From a virus: a stretch of DNA of 31,835 nt. Position 1 is the first letter of the stretch. Each line of letters opens with the position of its first letter. Below the pieces are notes generated by a model. It saw nothing but the letters and a program-made list of their open reading frames with translations. It was not told the origin of the DNA and did not search any database. This document shows positions 15,006 through 23,253 of this stretch, piece by piece. A program made the translations under genes and the position numbers. The DNA lies in IMG/VR virus record IMGVR_UViG_3300046167_000396, positions 1 to 31,835 of that record; one strand, given 5' to 3'.

Positions 15006-15860
15006 TTAACCCTCCACTAGCAACACATAGTCCACCATAGGCTTGACCTTAGCTGCTGATACCTTTGACTCCATGGTCTGTAGTGTAGGCCAGCACTTAT
15101 GCTTGTAGGAGCAGAAGCCACACTCAGTGTTCAGCTTGAGGTTACCACTAGGTTTCTTACGGTATGTCTCAGGCTCAGGTGCATAACATCTCTCGAAAGG
15201 CATGTCATTGTCTAGATACTCAGTGAGGGCTTCAATGTCTTTAAGCTTAGCCTCAGCATCTACATTGGATGCATCGACATACTTGAACTCACCGTTGCCC
15301 TTATTGACTACCCACCAGCCGCCTACACCTTTGTCAGCTGCAGTAGCGTAACCTACAAGCTGAGCCACATAGCCGAAGCTGTCATGGTTGTTCAGGGTGT
15401 CGAAGTCCTCAAACTTATTGTTGTAGGACCAGGGTGAAGCAGACTTGATGTCGTCTACCTTGTCGTCGAGCACCATGTCATACTCACCCTTGATCTTCTT
15501 ACCATTAGGCAACTCAAGTGTGACATAATCACTGTCTTGGAACTCTACACCCGCAGCACGTAGGACACCTTTGAATACTGCCTCAGTGATATCACCAATA
15601 AGCATATTCAGCAGGAAGTGTGGTGGGAAGGGTGTCTTATCTTCTGAGTCATTCTTGTCGAACCAAAGCTGACACTTAGGTCGTCCAATGTTTGACATAC
15701 GAAGTCGGAACTCATCCCGTGGACCACTATCGAACTGCTTAAACAATGCAGCCTTAACATCGGAGGCGACCTTATCAGCCACCTCCTCTGTCATAGTAGT
15801 CTCACCAGCAAGAGCTTGTTGCAAGAATGCAAATACCTTTAGCTCTGCTGGATGATTCAT
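15006..15860 (-). CDS. Cas4/RecB-like PD-(D/E)XK exonuclease with predicted Fe-S cluster
   Basis: The 284-residue nuclease shows RecB-family motifs in order: GDITE near 89, YDMVLDD near 127, DDIKS at 136-140 with catalytic D and K, and the QLVGY (167-171) motif. Four cysteines, C63 before the core and C247, C250, C256 after it (ECGFCSYKHKC), are spaced as in Cas4 and AddB, which hold a 4Fe-4S cluster. The gene lies between a probable ssDNA-binding protein and endonuclease I, where T7-like phages keep their 5'-3' exonuclease (gp6). A role in recombination, primer removal or host DNA degradation follows from that. Coupled by ATGA to the upstream gene. Confidence 0.88.
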   Translation of the reverse strand: MNHPAELKVFAFLQQALAGETTMTEEVADKVASDVKAALFKQFDSGPRDEFRLRMSNIGRPKCQLWFDKNDSEDKTPFPPHFLLNMLIGDITEAVFKGVLRAAGVEFQDSDYVTLELPNGKKIKGEYDMVLDDKVDDIKSASPWSYNNKFEDFDTLNNHDSFGYVAQLVGYATAADKGVGGWWVVNKGNGEFKYVDASNVDAEAKLKDIEALTEYLDNDMPFERCYAPEPETYRKKPSGNLKLNTECGFCSYKHKCWPTLQTMESKVSAAKVKPMVDYVLLVEG

Positions 15861-16728
15861 TCGTCTGCACCTTGGATGTCTACGAGACCAGCGACCAGAT
15901 CAGCATCATCATCTGAGATACCCTCTACGTTAGCTTCTGACCACTTACGCAGGATGTAACCGTTGACGTACTCAATGTACTCCATGAAGTTACGGAGCAT
16001 CTCTTGGTCCTCAGACTTGAGCTCTACTGTAGTACCTACCTCAGTAGTGATAACACCGTAGCTTACACCTGTCGGCGTAGTCTTGACCTCGTAGCCCAGG
16101 GTGATGTTACCCATGATCGGCAGTACATTCTTGCGCTTGAGGCCGTTGAATGCATCGTCGATAGCTTTGAGGCTGTCACGGTTCTTGATCTCAAACACAA
16201 ATGGTACATCCACTACTTCGATGTCGAGCGGCTCACCATTAGAATCCATAGGCTTCTCAACTGTGATAAGACCCATGACGATACGTACACGTGTGATACT
16301 ACGCATAAGCTCCTTGGTTGACTCAGGCAGGGCATTGAAGTCCTTTACGTAACCTGATGGACGACCGAGGTTGAAGCGACCTGTAGTATCCTTGAGGTCT
16401 TGGTTGAGGTTAGTAGCCATGACTGTCTTCTGTGTCATGTTAGCATTTGCGTCCCAGCGCTGGAACTGCTGACGTACAGCAAAGACACGGACGCTTACGC
16501 CCTCAGCTACGACTTCAGTACCGTCTGGCAGTGTAATGCCATAGACACCAACGCCGACAACTTCTGTCTTGACCTTCTTGCCAGCTACTTCGATTTCACC
16601 CATTACAGCTTTCTGGATTTGACGCACACGTGCGAATGTCAGGTCCGCCACCACCAGATGTAGTGATGCCCATCATCTCTTCCATCGGACATGTTGTTGT
16701 AGTCGGGGGTAGTCAGTTCGTTGCTCAT
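15857..16728 (-). CDS. Putative ssDNA-binding/recombination protein (two frame breaks near the N-terminus)
   Basis: The intact frame begins at 16654 (MVADLTFARV), but coding sense reaches back to an ATG at 16728 behind AAAAGGAATATCTT. Removing one G near 16682 and one G near 16661 gives a continuous N-terminus MSNELTTPDYNN, then MSDEEMMGITTSGGADLTFA. The whole protein would be about 289 residues, with mixed beta strands and an acidic C-terminus (ISDDDADLVAGLVDIQGADE). An acidic tail and a place between polymerase and exonuclease are typical of phage ssDNA-binding proteins such as T7 gp2.5. No OB-fold signature is clear, so the function is inferred from context. ATGA overlap with the exonuclease. 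Confidence 0.7.
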
Positions 16729-16771
16729 AAGATATTCCTTTTCTTGAGCTTCAGGAAGGGTAGTTATAGCA

Positions 16772-18820
16772 CTAAACGTCTTTAACATCAAGCCAATTCG
16801 ACCCGATCTTTGACTCTAGTAGCAGTGGAACATTCATGGTTACGCCAAGCTCCCTTTCAATTAGATCGTTGAGGCTTCCATTCATGTCTTCGATGATACC
16901 AATAACAATCTCTGCTTCGTCTGGGTGTATGTCAACTACGGTTGAGTCATGTACAGTGTTTACGAGGCACGAGTGATATGGCATCAGTCGTTTCTCCAGC
17001 TCAATCAATACGACAGGCACAACGTCTCCTGTAGCAAAGCCTTGCACTGGGTAGTTCTTGATCATCGTGAAGTGGGACACAGTGCCATTACGACGACGAG
17101 TTACATCAGGGAAGGCATACTGTCTGCCACTGACGTTAGTGATCTTGTTGAAACGCATAGCTTCATCAGCCAGGCTCTTGTGCCAGTTAGCTACACCTTC
17201 ATACTTCTGGTTGAAGTGGATGTAGTAGGCCTCTTCCGCCTTACTTCTGCCGTAACCAGTAGCACCAAACAGAGGTGCAAATGTATGCTCCTTCGCTGCC
17301 TGCCGTGACGTAGGCTGTCCCGCATCAGTAATAACCTGAGCAGTATAGCTGTGTACGTCAAAGCCTGTCTCAATCTCCTGTATCGCTACAGGGTCTTGAC
17401 TTAGGAATGCAGCAGCACGGAACTCCAACTGAGCGAAGTCAGCCTCAAGGATTTGACCTCCCTCCCAACGAGATACAAACACCTTCTTCACTGGGAATGT
17501 ACCACCACGAGGCATGTTCTGCATGTTAGGGTTACGTCCTGAGAAGCGACCCGTTGCAGTGATATGCTGCGTGAGTGATACGTGAAGTACGTCATTGGCC
17601 TTGGTGTAGTCAGTGATACCACCAACAAAGCTGGAGAGGTAGCTAGACACAGCTGACAGACGTTTCAGGTCAGTGAGAAACTCAATAGCCTTGTCCATCT
17701 TCTTAGTCTTAGCTGTAGCGATAAGGACGTCTAGGTTGTCCTTGCCTGTGCTGAAACCATTAGCTGATACCCAGGTCTTGCTGGGAGGTGTGAACCCTAG
17801 TCCAGCCAGCTCAGGCAACTGCTTGAGTTGATATCCACGTGCCTCACAATCCTTACACTTGTTTGGTCTAGCGAACTTAGTGCCATCCTTCTTGATGCGA
17901 TACGTCTTGCCTGTACCCTCACAGGTAGGGCACGTGAAGGCTTTAGTCTTACGTAGTAGCCGCATGTTACTCTTGATGATGGACTTGAAGTCTGCGTCAG
18001 TCTTGCTGAACTCAAAGAGAGGTACCCACTCCTTCTTGTTTGACATGGCACGGCTGAATACAACCTGTGACATCTGTTCAGGTGAGCCCAAGTTGATAGG
18101 GGTATCACCCATTAGGTCACGTACATGCTGCTGCAGCCGTGTCTCAATGTCTGCCTTCTCTAGTTCAAACTCTTGTCGTACATTGTCGAGGGCGGCTCTA
18201 TCCACCTTGACCCCTGACATGTACATTCTGGTGAGGGTCTTGCAGGTGTCGAAGGTAACTCTTCTGATGTTATGAAGGGAGGCAGCGTCAGCCTCTGCGT
18301 ACTCCCGTTCTTGGTCAAGGTACAGCTCCCTAGTAACGTCGAGGTCACACCCAAGGTAAAAGCTAAGCTCAGATAAAGGTATCTCACTGGTGTTGTATCC
18401 TTCCTTGAAGTAACGCTTAAGGGTGTCGTCTTTCTCGTGCTCCAACCCTCTACGCTCAGCACAGGCGGCTAGGCTAAGAGGCTGCTTCTGACCCCGTAGC
18501 AAGATGTACTCAGCCAACATAGTGTCATATATGTCACCATCATACTTGTACCCACACTCCCACAGCCACATCAAGTCATGCTGCAGGTTGTGACCAATCA
18601 TCAATGTCGTCAGGTCTAGGATGTCTTGAATGAGCTTCCTGCCTGCGCCACTGATGTCCCTCTTCTCCTTGTGATCCAATGTGACAATGTGCTTATGCTC
18701 TGGGTTGTCCACATCAACCATGCCTACCTGTACAAGCTTGTTTGTTGGCTCATAAGGGTCAAGGTGGTTGCGCCCATTACGTTCCAACACATCATTCTCT
18801 ACGTCTAGTACAAGCTTCAT
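16772..18820 (-). CDS. polA: Family A DNA polymerase with 3'-5' exonuclease and an inserted zinc finger
   Basis: The 682-residue replicative polymerase has intact proofreading motifs: D6/E8 (LDVEND), N78/D82 (GHNLQHDL) and Y155/D159. Polymerase motif A is ILEADFAQLEFR (D461). Motif B is R506...K510...F514 with GYG, and motif C is VHDSTVV (H624-D625). The residue equivalent to E. coli 762 is Phe (F514), a position discussed for marine phage polymerases in relation to fidelity and lifestyle. Unusually, residues 297-325 contain CPTC...CKDC, a DnaJ-like zinc finger placed before the palm, about where the thumb lies. AGGAGAG precedes the start, and the helicase gene lies directly upstream. Confidence 0.96.
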   Translation of the reverse strand: MKLVLDVENDVLERNGRNHLDPYEPTNKLVQVGMVDVDNPEHKHIVTLDHKEKRDISGAGRKLIQDILDLTTLMIGHNLQHDLMWLWECGYKYDGDIYDTMLAEYILLRGQKQPLSLAACAERRGLEHEKDDTLKRYFKEGYNTSEIPLSELSFYLGCDLDVTRELYLDQEREYAEADAASLHNIRRVTFDTCKTLTRMYMSGVKVDRAALDNVRQEFELEKADIETRLQQHVRDLMGDTPINLGSPEQMSQVVFSRAMSNKKEWVPLFEFSKTDADFKSIIKSNMRLLRKTKAFTCPTCEGTGKTYRIKKDGTKFARPNKCKDCEARGYQLKQLPELAGLGFTPPSKTWVSANGFSTGKDNLDVLIATAKTKKMDKAIEFLTDLKRLSAVSSYLSSFVGGITDYTKANDVLHVSLTQHITATGRFSGRNPNMQNMPRGGTFPVKKVFVSRWEGGQILEADFAQLEFRAAAFLSQDPVAIQEIETGFDVHSYTAQVITDAGQPTSRQAAKEHTFAPLFGATGYGRSKAEEAYYIHFNQKYEGVANWHKSLADEAMRFNKITNVSGRQYAFPDVTRRRNGTVSHFTMIKNYPVQGFATGDVVPVVLIELEKRLMPYHSCLVNTVHDSTVVDIHPDEAEIVIGIIEDMNGSLNDLIERELGVTMNVPLLLESKIGSNWLDVKDV

Positions 18821-18836
18821 CGTCTCTCCTATTCAG

Positions 18837-20063
18837 TTATACTGTGTAAAGGCTTCTAGCACCATCAAGCTCACAATGTACAACTCCATGCCAGCCACCG
18901 TCAAGTTTGTTCTTGGCGATATTCAAGTGGCGCTGGGTGTCTTGCTCGTCTGCACCTTCGACCATAGGGTTCTTACTGATAAGTACCATCAGGTCAGCCT
19001 CAGCTGCTTTGCCTGTCTTACTGCCTTCAAGCATAGATTGATCTACGTAGACCTTACCCTCAGCTACAGCACTAAGTTGTGACATCCATACAACACAGCA
19101 TTTGTATTGCTTAGCGATGTTACGTGCATGGATAGCTGCTTCCTTGAGGTAAACGTCTGACTTGTCACTTGTCTTGCTAGCGAACTTGTCACCCATGTCG
19201 AGGATCACAATGTCAGGGCGTTCCGTCTTAACGATAGACTCAACCCAGTTCATGTCTTTGCCTGTGCTGTCCTTGATACGGATGTTTTCCTTGACTGGCT
19301 TATACCGTGAAGCAGCTAGGGCGTAGTTACCTTTGATTTCCTCAAGTGACATATTGGTAGCAGCACAGAGGTAACGAGCACCCACACGTTCGTAGCTCTC
19401 TTCGTTACACAGGACTACACACTTAGCACCCTGGTGAGCAAAGCCATCTGGTCCAGCTATGATAGAAGCATGGAAGGTAGTCTTACCTGTGTTAGGACGT
19501 GCAGCTACAACCAAGAGGTGTCCGCCACTTACACCCTCAACACGGCGGCGTAGGCTCTGGATGTTGAACTTCCACTGTGTCTGTGTCTCGTTAGCTTCAA
19601 GCAGTGTATCAATCTCAATGTCGTCCCAGTCAACCTTGAGGTTAGGCGTGAAGTCGTCCTTGTACATGTCAAGCATAGCACGTAGAGGCTCCATGCTAGT
19701 CTCTGTGCCATTGACATACTCAAAGCCTAGGTTAGCCAAGCGGTCACCAACATGCTGTCGGAACATACTGGACAAGGCATTGTCAGCAATCTCTTTGTTG
19801 ATAGTATCTGCCTTAGCCATACGTCTGAACAGGTCTTCATATGCCTGCTTGTTCGCTGTAGTCATGCTCTGGTTGGTCGTGTAGAACAAAGCCTCAAGGT
19901 CAGCAACAGACATGTCCGTCTCGTATGTCTTCATGCCTAGGTCTAGCGCCTGTTTGATCTTACGTACATCCTTGGAGAAGATGTAGTCAGGGCAGCGGAT
20001 ACCCTTGTGGTCGTCGTAGAACTCCTTGTCTAGCAAGGTACGTAGCAGTGCAAGTTCCATCAT
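18837..20063 (-). CDS. DnaB-like replicative helicase
   Basis: A 408-residue RecA-fold helicase. Walker A is ARPNTGKTT at 188-196, preceded by the GVSGGHLLVVAA strand. Walker B is PDIVILDMGD, and the family-typical QLS motif follows (VVWMSQLSAVAEG). The N-terminal 160 residues are helical and replace the primase part found in T7 gp4; here the primase is a separate gene 5 kb upstream. It unwinds DNA ahead of the polymerase encoded next. Two tandem ATGs occur at 20063 behind AAAAGGATTAACACG. Confidence 0.93.
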   Translation of the reverse strand: MMELALLRTLLDKEFYDDHKGIRCPDYIFSKDVRKIKQALDLGMKTYETDMSVADLEALFYTTNQSMTTANKQAYEDLFRRMAKADTINKEIADNALSSMFRQHVGDRLANLGFEYVNGTETSMEPLRAMLDMYKDDFTPNLKVDWDDIEIDTLLEANETQTQWKFNIQSLRRRVEGVSGGHLLVVAARPNTGKTTFHASIIAGPDGFAHQGAKCVVLCNEESYERVGARYLCAATNMSLEEIKGNYALAASRYKPVKENIRIKDSTGKDMNWVESIVKTERPDIVILDMGDKFASKTSDKSDVYLKEAAIHARNIAKQYKCCVVWMSQLSAVAEGKVYVDQSMLEGSKTGKAAEADLMVLISKNPMVEGADEQDTQRHLNIAKNKLDGGWHGVVHCELDGARSLYTV

Positions 20064-20081
20064 CGTGTTAATCCTTTTCCG

Positions 20082-20285
20082 TCATTCATCTTCATCATCA
20101 TCGAAGCCGCCTGTCATGAACACATACATGATCACACAGGCAGCGTAGGGCCACAGTAGCCCAGCGAGTGTACTCCCAGGGGTAGACCCTCCCGTCTCCG
20201 CATCCTCAAGCATCACCACATACATAGCTGCACCCAACAAGTAAAGCACTATTGCTACGTAACCCTGTGCGTTAATCATGTCCAT
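20082..20285 (-). CDS. Small two-TM membrane protein, 67 aa
   Basis: Two hydrophobic segments (about residues 8-25 and 40-58) flank a Gly/Ser/Thr loop, and the end is acidic (GGFDDDEDE). It starts 1 nt after the preceding small gene and ends just before the helicase. A membrane location is clear from the sequence; the role is unknown. A similar-length two-TM protein lies at 23516-23722. Confidence 0.75.
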   Translation of the reverse strand: MDMINAQGYVAIVLYLLGAAMYVVMLEDAETGGSTPGSTLAGLLWPYAACVIMYVFMTGGFDDDEDE

Positions 20286-20286
20286 C

Positions 20287-20406
20287 TTATTTGTCTTTCT
20301 TCATTAGGGCTTTAATCTCGTGCATTCTATTCTTCAATGCAGATACACGTAGTTCTGCTTTTCTGAGCTCATGCTCTAGGTTCTCTAACTCCCCACACAT
20401 ACTCAT
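20287..20406 (-). CDS. 39-aa coiled-coil protein
   Basis: It begins in an ATGA overlap with the gene at 20403 and stops 1 nt before the next ATG. The product starts MSMCGELENLEHELRKAEL and is a continuous charged helix with heptad-like leucines, ending KKDK. GGAGGA lies 10 nt before the start. It is short, but coupled at the front and abutting at the back, which supports a real gene. Function unknown. Confidence 0.65.
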   Translation of the reverse strand: MSMCGELENLEHELRKAELRVSALKNRMHEIKALMKKDK

Positions 20407-20648
20407 AGTTTATGTCCTCCTGCTTTAGATAAGCGATATGCACCGTCTGTGTTACGCATAGCAGCCAGCAAGTCAAGCCATTGATGTCCAGACATGTGAA
20501 TGAATGCATAAGCCTCGAAGTGCTCATTGTATTGCAGTATGTTGATTGACCCATCGTCTGTGACTTCAAGGATAACATCCTCTAGCTCACCCTTGTCGTC
20601 GATGGTAGTCACTACTGACTTGTCGAACTCAGTCTCAATCGTGAACAT
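20403..20648 (-). CDS. Hypothetical phage protein, 81 aa
   Basis: Three ATG codons lie in a row (20654, 20651, 20648). GGAGG immediately precedes the first, so only the third (20648, 6 nt spacing) is well placed. The product starts MFTIETEFDKSVVTTIDDKG, is beta-rich, and contains HMSGHQWLDLLAAM. No family recognised. It overlaps the upstream gene by 14 nt. Confidence 0.7.
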   Translation of the reverse strand: MFTIETEFDKSVVTTIDDKGELEDVILEVTDDGSINILQYNEHFEAYAFIHMSGHQWLDLLAAMRNTDGAYRLSKAGGHKL

Positions 20649-20892
20649 CATCATCCTCCGTCCAACCGTAAAACTCTAGCACACGGTCTATTGCTGTGAC
20701 ATCACCCAGTAGCTGTTCGTAGTCCTGCTTCTGTGGTTCTGTTAGTTCATCCATGCTAAATAGACGATCAAGCTCTATGGTATACATATCCCGTGTCATC
20801 TTAAGGCGCACTTTAACAACAGCATCAACAAATTCATGCAGTGCTTCACTGCCACTTAGGTGTTTGATTATCTCATTCAACATCAGCATCAT
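20635..20892 (-). CDS. Hypothetical helical phage protein, up to 85 aa
   Basis: Possible starts are 20892, 20889 and 20883; the last has GGA 8 nt upstream. The product is helical (LNEIIKHLSGSEALHEFVDA ... YEQLLGDVTAIDRVLEFYGW) and ends with acidic residues. It overlaps both neighbours. Function unknown. Confidence 0.7.
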   Translation of the reverse strand: MMLMLNEIIKHLSGSEALHEFVDAVVKVRLKMTRDMYTIELDRLFSMDELTEPQKQDYEQLLGDVTAIDRVLEFYGWTEDDDVHD

Positions 20893-21085
20893 CCATGTAG
20901 TTCATCAAGATTTGTAGGGCATACTCTATGTCTAGCTTGGCTGCTGCACAGGTCAGTACAAACCGTAGACCTTCTTCGACAAGCACATCTTTCGTCTTGT
21001 CATCCATCAGGAAGGTCACCTCAGCGCTGCCATCCTCATTCTCTTCTACCTCTTTCACTACAAGGTATGATAGGTCTTTAATCAT
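20873..21085 (-). CDS. Hypothetical phage protein, 70 aa
   Basis: The start MIKDLSYLVVKEVEE overlaps the end of the upstream small gene by 8 nt. The acidic product has a beta region, VTFLMDDKTKDVLVEEGLRF, then a helix. It could be a small two-layer fold. No motif recognised. Confidence 0.7.
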   Translation of the reverse strand: MIKDLSYLVVKEVEENEDGSAEVTFLMDDKTKDVLVEEGLRFVLTCAAAKLDIEYALQILMNYMDDADVE

Positions 21086-21254
21086 CTTGTTCTCCCAGCT
21101 CGTCTATCATATCGGATAGCCCATTCAGCATGTGTGACTTGTTGCTATATGCAGCAACAACTTGGCTTGACATGTATTCTTCACCGCCTTTTGTGACTAT
21201 CCATCCGCCGTTCGGGGCGTGAGTTAGCTCCAAGGTATATCTCTGTTTAGTCAT
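21078..21254 (-). CDS. 58-aa hypothetical protein
   Basis: It starts MTKQRYTLELTHAPNGGWIV behind a CGGAGA site and ends in an 8-nt ATGATTAA overlap with the next gene. The predicted fold is beta strands followed by a helix (MLNGLSDMIDELGEQDD). The overlap and an RBS support it; function unknown. Confidence 0.7.
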   Translation of the reverse strand: MTKQRYTLELTHAPNGGWIVTKGGEEYMSSQVVAAYSNKSHMLNGLSDMIDELGEQDD

Positions 21255-21276
21255 AGTAGGTCTCCGTCTGTTGCGT

Positions 21277-21372
21277 TTATGTCTTACACTTAAGTCTTAA
21301 TTCCTGAATGTGTAGCACGAAGCCTACATTCTCCTTACTGTTTGCGGTAAATAGGGGGTCTAATCTCCGCAT
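21277..21372 (-). CDS. 31-aa basic micro-protein, tentative
   Basis: A short frame beginning MRRLDPLFTANSKENVG, with GAGGG 6 nt upstream, 12 nt after the previous stop and 22 nt before the next start. It fills the only gap in this stretch. It is too short to judge by composition alone. Confidence 0.45.
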   Translation of the reverse strand: MRRLDPLFTANSKENVGFVLHIQELRLKCKT

Positions 21373-21384
21373 ATACCCTCAGTT

Positions 21385-21675
21385 TTATCGTTTACGATAA
21401 TCTCTGTTAAGCATCCATGCGTTAAAATCAGCAGTACTCATGAAGTCCTGTAGGATACGTTCAATAGCCCACAGTAGGTCTTCATCTACACCCATGTCCA
21501 TCCCGCCCTCGTCCGTAACGGGTATTGAACATAGGTTGTAATACTTCATCAGGCTACACACTACAATCTCTTCCTCTGAGTCATCCTCTAAGTCACGCAA
21601 CATACGGCTAAAGCGGTCTGTTGTGACCTGAGCAGCTGCGCTGCGGGTTACGTTGTAGTCTGTTGTATTACTCAT
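21385..21675 (-). CDS. Hypothetical phage protein, 96 aa
   Basis: The start MSNTTDYNVTRSAAAQ overlaps the previous stop as ATGA. The acidic central part (LRDLEDDSEEEIVVCSLMKY) is followed by helices and a basic end (NRDYRKR). No family recognised. Confidence 0.7.
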   Translation of the reverse strand: MSNTTDYNVTRSAAAQVTTDRFSRMLRDLEDDSEEEIVVCSLMKYYNLCSIPVTDEGGMDMGVDEDLLWAIERILQDFMSTADFNAWMLNRDYRKR

Positions 21676-22034
21676 AGCTTACCCTTTTCCTTCAATGACA
21701 TCAGCGTATCAGCCTCATAGAACGTAATGCCCTTCTCTTTTGCTAAGGCCATAATAGCCTCATCTCGTTCCTGATGAGCTTTCTCTTTAGTGTTTAGCTT
21801 TCTGTAACCACAGATGGTCAACCCAACTGGGCCAAGATAGTCTTCCCACGGTTCCATTGTGGACTTAAACTTTAGGTAGCAACCTTGAAGTCCTTCTTCT
21901 TTTGCTACAGCCATAAGCTTAGAGGAAAGCTCTAGGAGGTCTTCAGGTTGATACTCTATGTGCTCGCTAAGGTACTCTGCATGTGTGTGTAGTTCAACTT
22001 CTCTCCAGACCTTATGGTCATTGTAGTTAGCCAT
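21672..22034 (-). CDS. Hypothetical phage protein, 120 aa
   Basis: The helical N-terminus (HTHAEYLSEHIEYQPEDLLE) leads into a mixed region with GCYLKFKSTMEPWEDYLGPV, then a charged helix rich in Lys/Glu. It overlaps the upstream Cys-rich gene by 8 nt (ATGGCTAA) and the next gene by ATGA. AAGGAG precedes the start. Function unknown. Confidence 0.72.
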   Translation of the reverse strand: MANYNDHKVWREVELHTHAEYLSEHIEYQPEDLLELSSKLMAVAKEEGLQGCYLKFKSTMEPWEDYLGPVGLTICGYRKLNTKEKAHQERDEAIMALAKEKGITFYEADTLMSLKEKGKL

Positions 22035-22203
22035 TGTGTTTCTCCTTTACTGGCCAGTAATACTTGCAATCTTCACCCCAAGCTTCCATAGAAATAAACC
22101 ATGCTTGCCTAAACTCGCTTGGTTGAGTGCCACTAGCAGGGTTACGATAACACTTATATTTTAGTGGGCAGGTTGTGCTATCGCACATACTAATATCAGG
22201 CAT
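22027..22203 (-). CDS. Cys-rich small phage protein, 58 aa, probably metal-binding
   Basis: Coupled on both sides by 8-nt overlaps (ATGCCTGA in front, ATGGCTAA behind). The product begins MPDISMCDSTTCPLKYKCYR, and a fourth Cys occurs in GEDCKYYW. The C-x5-C-x5-C...C spacing and the SGTQPSEFRQAWF segment match a small phage protein family I have seen often, without known function. Zinc binding is inferred from the cysteines. Confidence 0.75.
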   Translation of the reverse strand: MPDISMCDSTTCPLKYKCYRNPASGTQPSEFRQAWFISMEAWGEDCKYYWPVKEKHNG

Positions 22204-22543
22204 AGTCTTGTCCTTTCAGTTCTGCGGGGCTGCTTGAGTTCAGAGAAATGACTGGGGGCTTCCTCAGTTTGCCGCCCGTCTCAGCCTCAAACGCAGCGAA
22301 CTGTTCTGGCTTCAAGCGCACCGATGCTGACACTTGGCTGCGTGGAAAAGCAGGGTTGAAAGGGTGCAGTGTTCCAATCTCGACGCCGTTCATCAGGCAG
22401 AACATCACAAACCGAGACATACTGGCTTTCGACAGGGACAAGCCTTCTTCACAGTGCATCCACACACGGCCAGCATAGTCAGGCTTTACGGCTTCCTGAG
22501 CATAGCAAGCACAAGTTCCTTCTGGCCATTTACAGTCACTCAT
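22196..22543 (-). CDS. Hypothetical protein, 115 aa, last member of the cassette array
   Basis: The N-terminal part has several cysteines (CKWPEGTCACY, MHCEEG, FCLMNG), followed by a region with SASVRLKPEQFAAFEAETGG. The C-terminus, PAELKGQDYA, is a worn copy of the AELKGQDDE tail that ends the three genes upstream. It starts in the shared ATGAGTGA overlap. The GC-rich codon choice differs from the flanking small genes. Confidence 0.7.
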   Translation of the reverse strand: MSDCKWPEGTCACYAQEAVKPDYAGRVWMHCEEGLSLSKASMSRFVMFCLMNGVEIGTLHPFNPAFPRSQVSASVRLKPEQFAAFEAETGGKLRKPPVISLNSSSPAELKGQDYA

Positions 22544-22853
22544 CGTCTTGTCCTTTCAGTTCTGCAAGGGTGGTGCGAGCACGTGAGCCACCATCAAAAC
22601 CGCAGATGCCACTACTGCCATCGCTCCACCCGCCGTAATATTCCAGAGACTTCACCGCCTTCGCCAGCTTGGCCGCCAGTTCTTTCCGTGCATCAAGGGC
22701 CTGCTGCGCTAAGTCAGCTTCATAGCGCACGGCAAGTTCCAGTTCTTCGATGCGGTCGGCTGCTGCATCTTGTAGGCTACATTGCATTGTACTCCCCATG
22801 TCCTGCGTCACTGGCTGATCTTCACGCAGTTGCTTCACCAGATCATCACTCAT
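22536..22853 (-). CDS. Coiled-coil cassette protein, 105 aa (array member)
   Basis: It starts MSDDLVKQLREDQPV and includes AADRIEELELAVRYEADLAQ, a long coiled coil (LAKAVKSLEYY), a Gly-rich stretch and the tail ARTTLAELKGQDDE. DRIEELE-type proteins of this design are common in roseophages and other alphaproteobacterial phages, with no established function. It shares the ADLAQQALD block with the next gene upstream, so the two are paralogues. ATGAGTGA overlap at the start. Confidence 0.75.
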   Translation of the reverse strand: MSDDLVKQLREDQPVTQDMGSTMQCSLQDAAADRIEELELAVRYEADLAQQALDARKELAAKLAKAVKSLEYYGGWSDGSSGICGFDGGSRARTTLAELKGQDDE

Positions 22854-23253
22854 CGTCCTGTCCTTTCAGTTCTGCGAGGGTGGTGCGGGCGGGGTTGGCG
22901 CTGAAGTCTCGCTGCCTGTAACGCTCATGCAATGAATGGTCGCTGGGGTATTCTTGCCGAATGTATTGGTCGATCTCCTCTTGGCTCTCCCCAAGGCCTT
23001 GCACCGCCTTCTCCAGCTTCGCCTCAGACACACTCAGTTTTTCCCTCAAGGTTTTCACCCACTCGATTTGACTGTCTAGTGCAGCAGCAAGCTCAGCCCT
23101 GCTGTCCAACGCTTGTTGAGCTAGGTCAGCTTCATACTTTACTGCTTGCTCTAGAAGCCTGATGTTCTCAACAACGTAGTCAGCATGAGCCTGTAGTGTG
23201 CCTTGCTCAGCTCGTCGTGCTACCCATAGGTGTAGGTTCAGGTTGTCACTCAT
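22846..23253 (-). CDS. Coiled-coil cassette protein, 135 aa (array member)
   Basis: The start MSDNLNLHLWVARRAEQG leads into LLEQAVKYEADLAQQALDSR, nearly the same as the neighbour at 22536. A longer coiled coil follows (LREKLSVSEAKLEKAVQGLG) and then the shared ARTTLAELKGQDDE tail. No enzymatic motif. It probably arose by duplication or recombination within the array. Confidence 0.75.
   Translation of the reverse strand: MSDNLNLHLWVARRAEQGTLQAHADYVVENIRLLEQAVKYEADLAQQALDSRAELAAALDSQIEWVKTLREKLSVSEAKLEKAVQGLGESQEEIDQYIRQEYPSDHSLHERYRQRDFSANPARTTLAELKGQDDE

Noticed and set aside
22334-22921. 195-aa plus-strand frame across the cassette array
   Set aside because: It runs antisense through three coupled genes, has no RBS, and its internal repeats only mirror the junction repeats.
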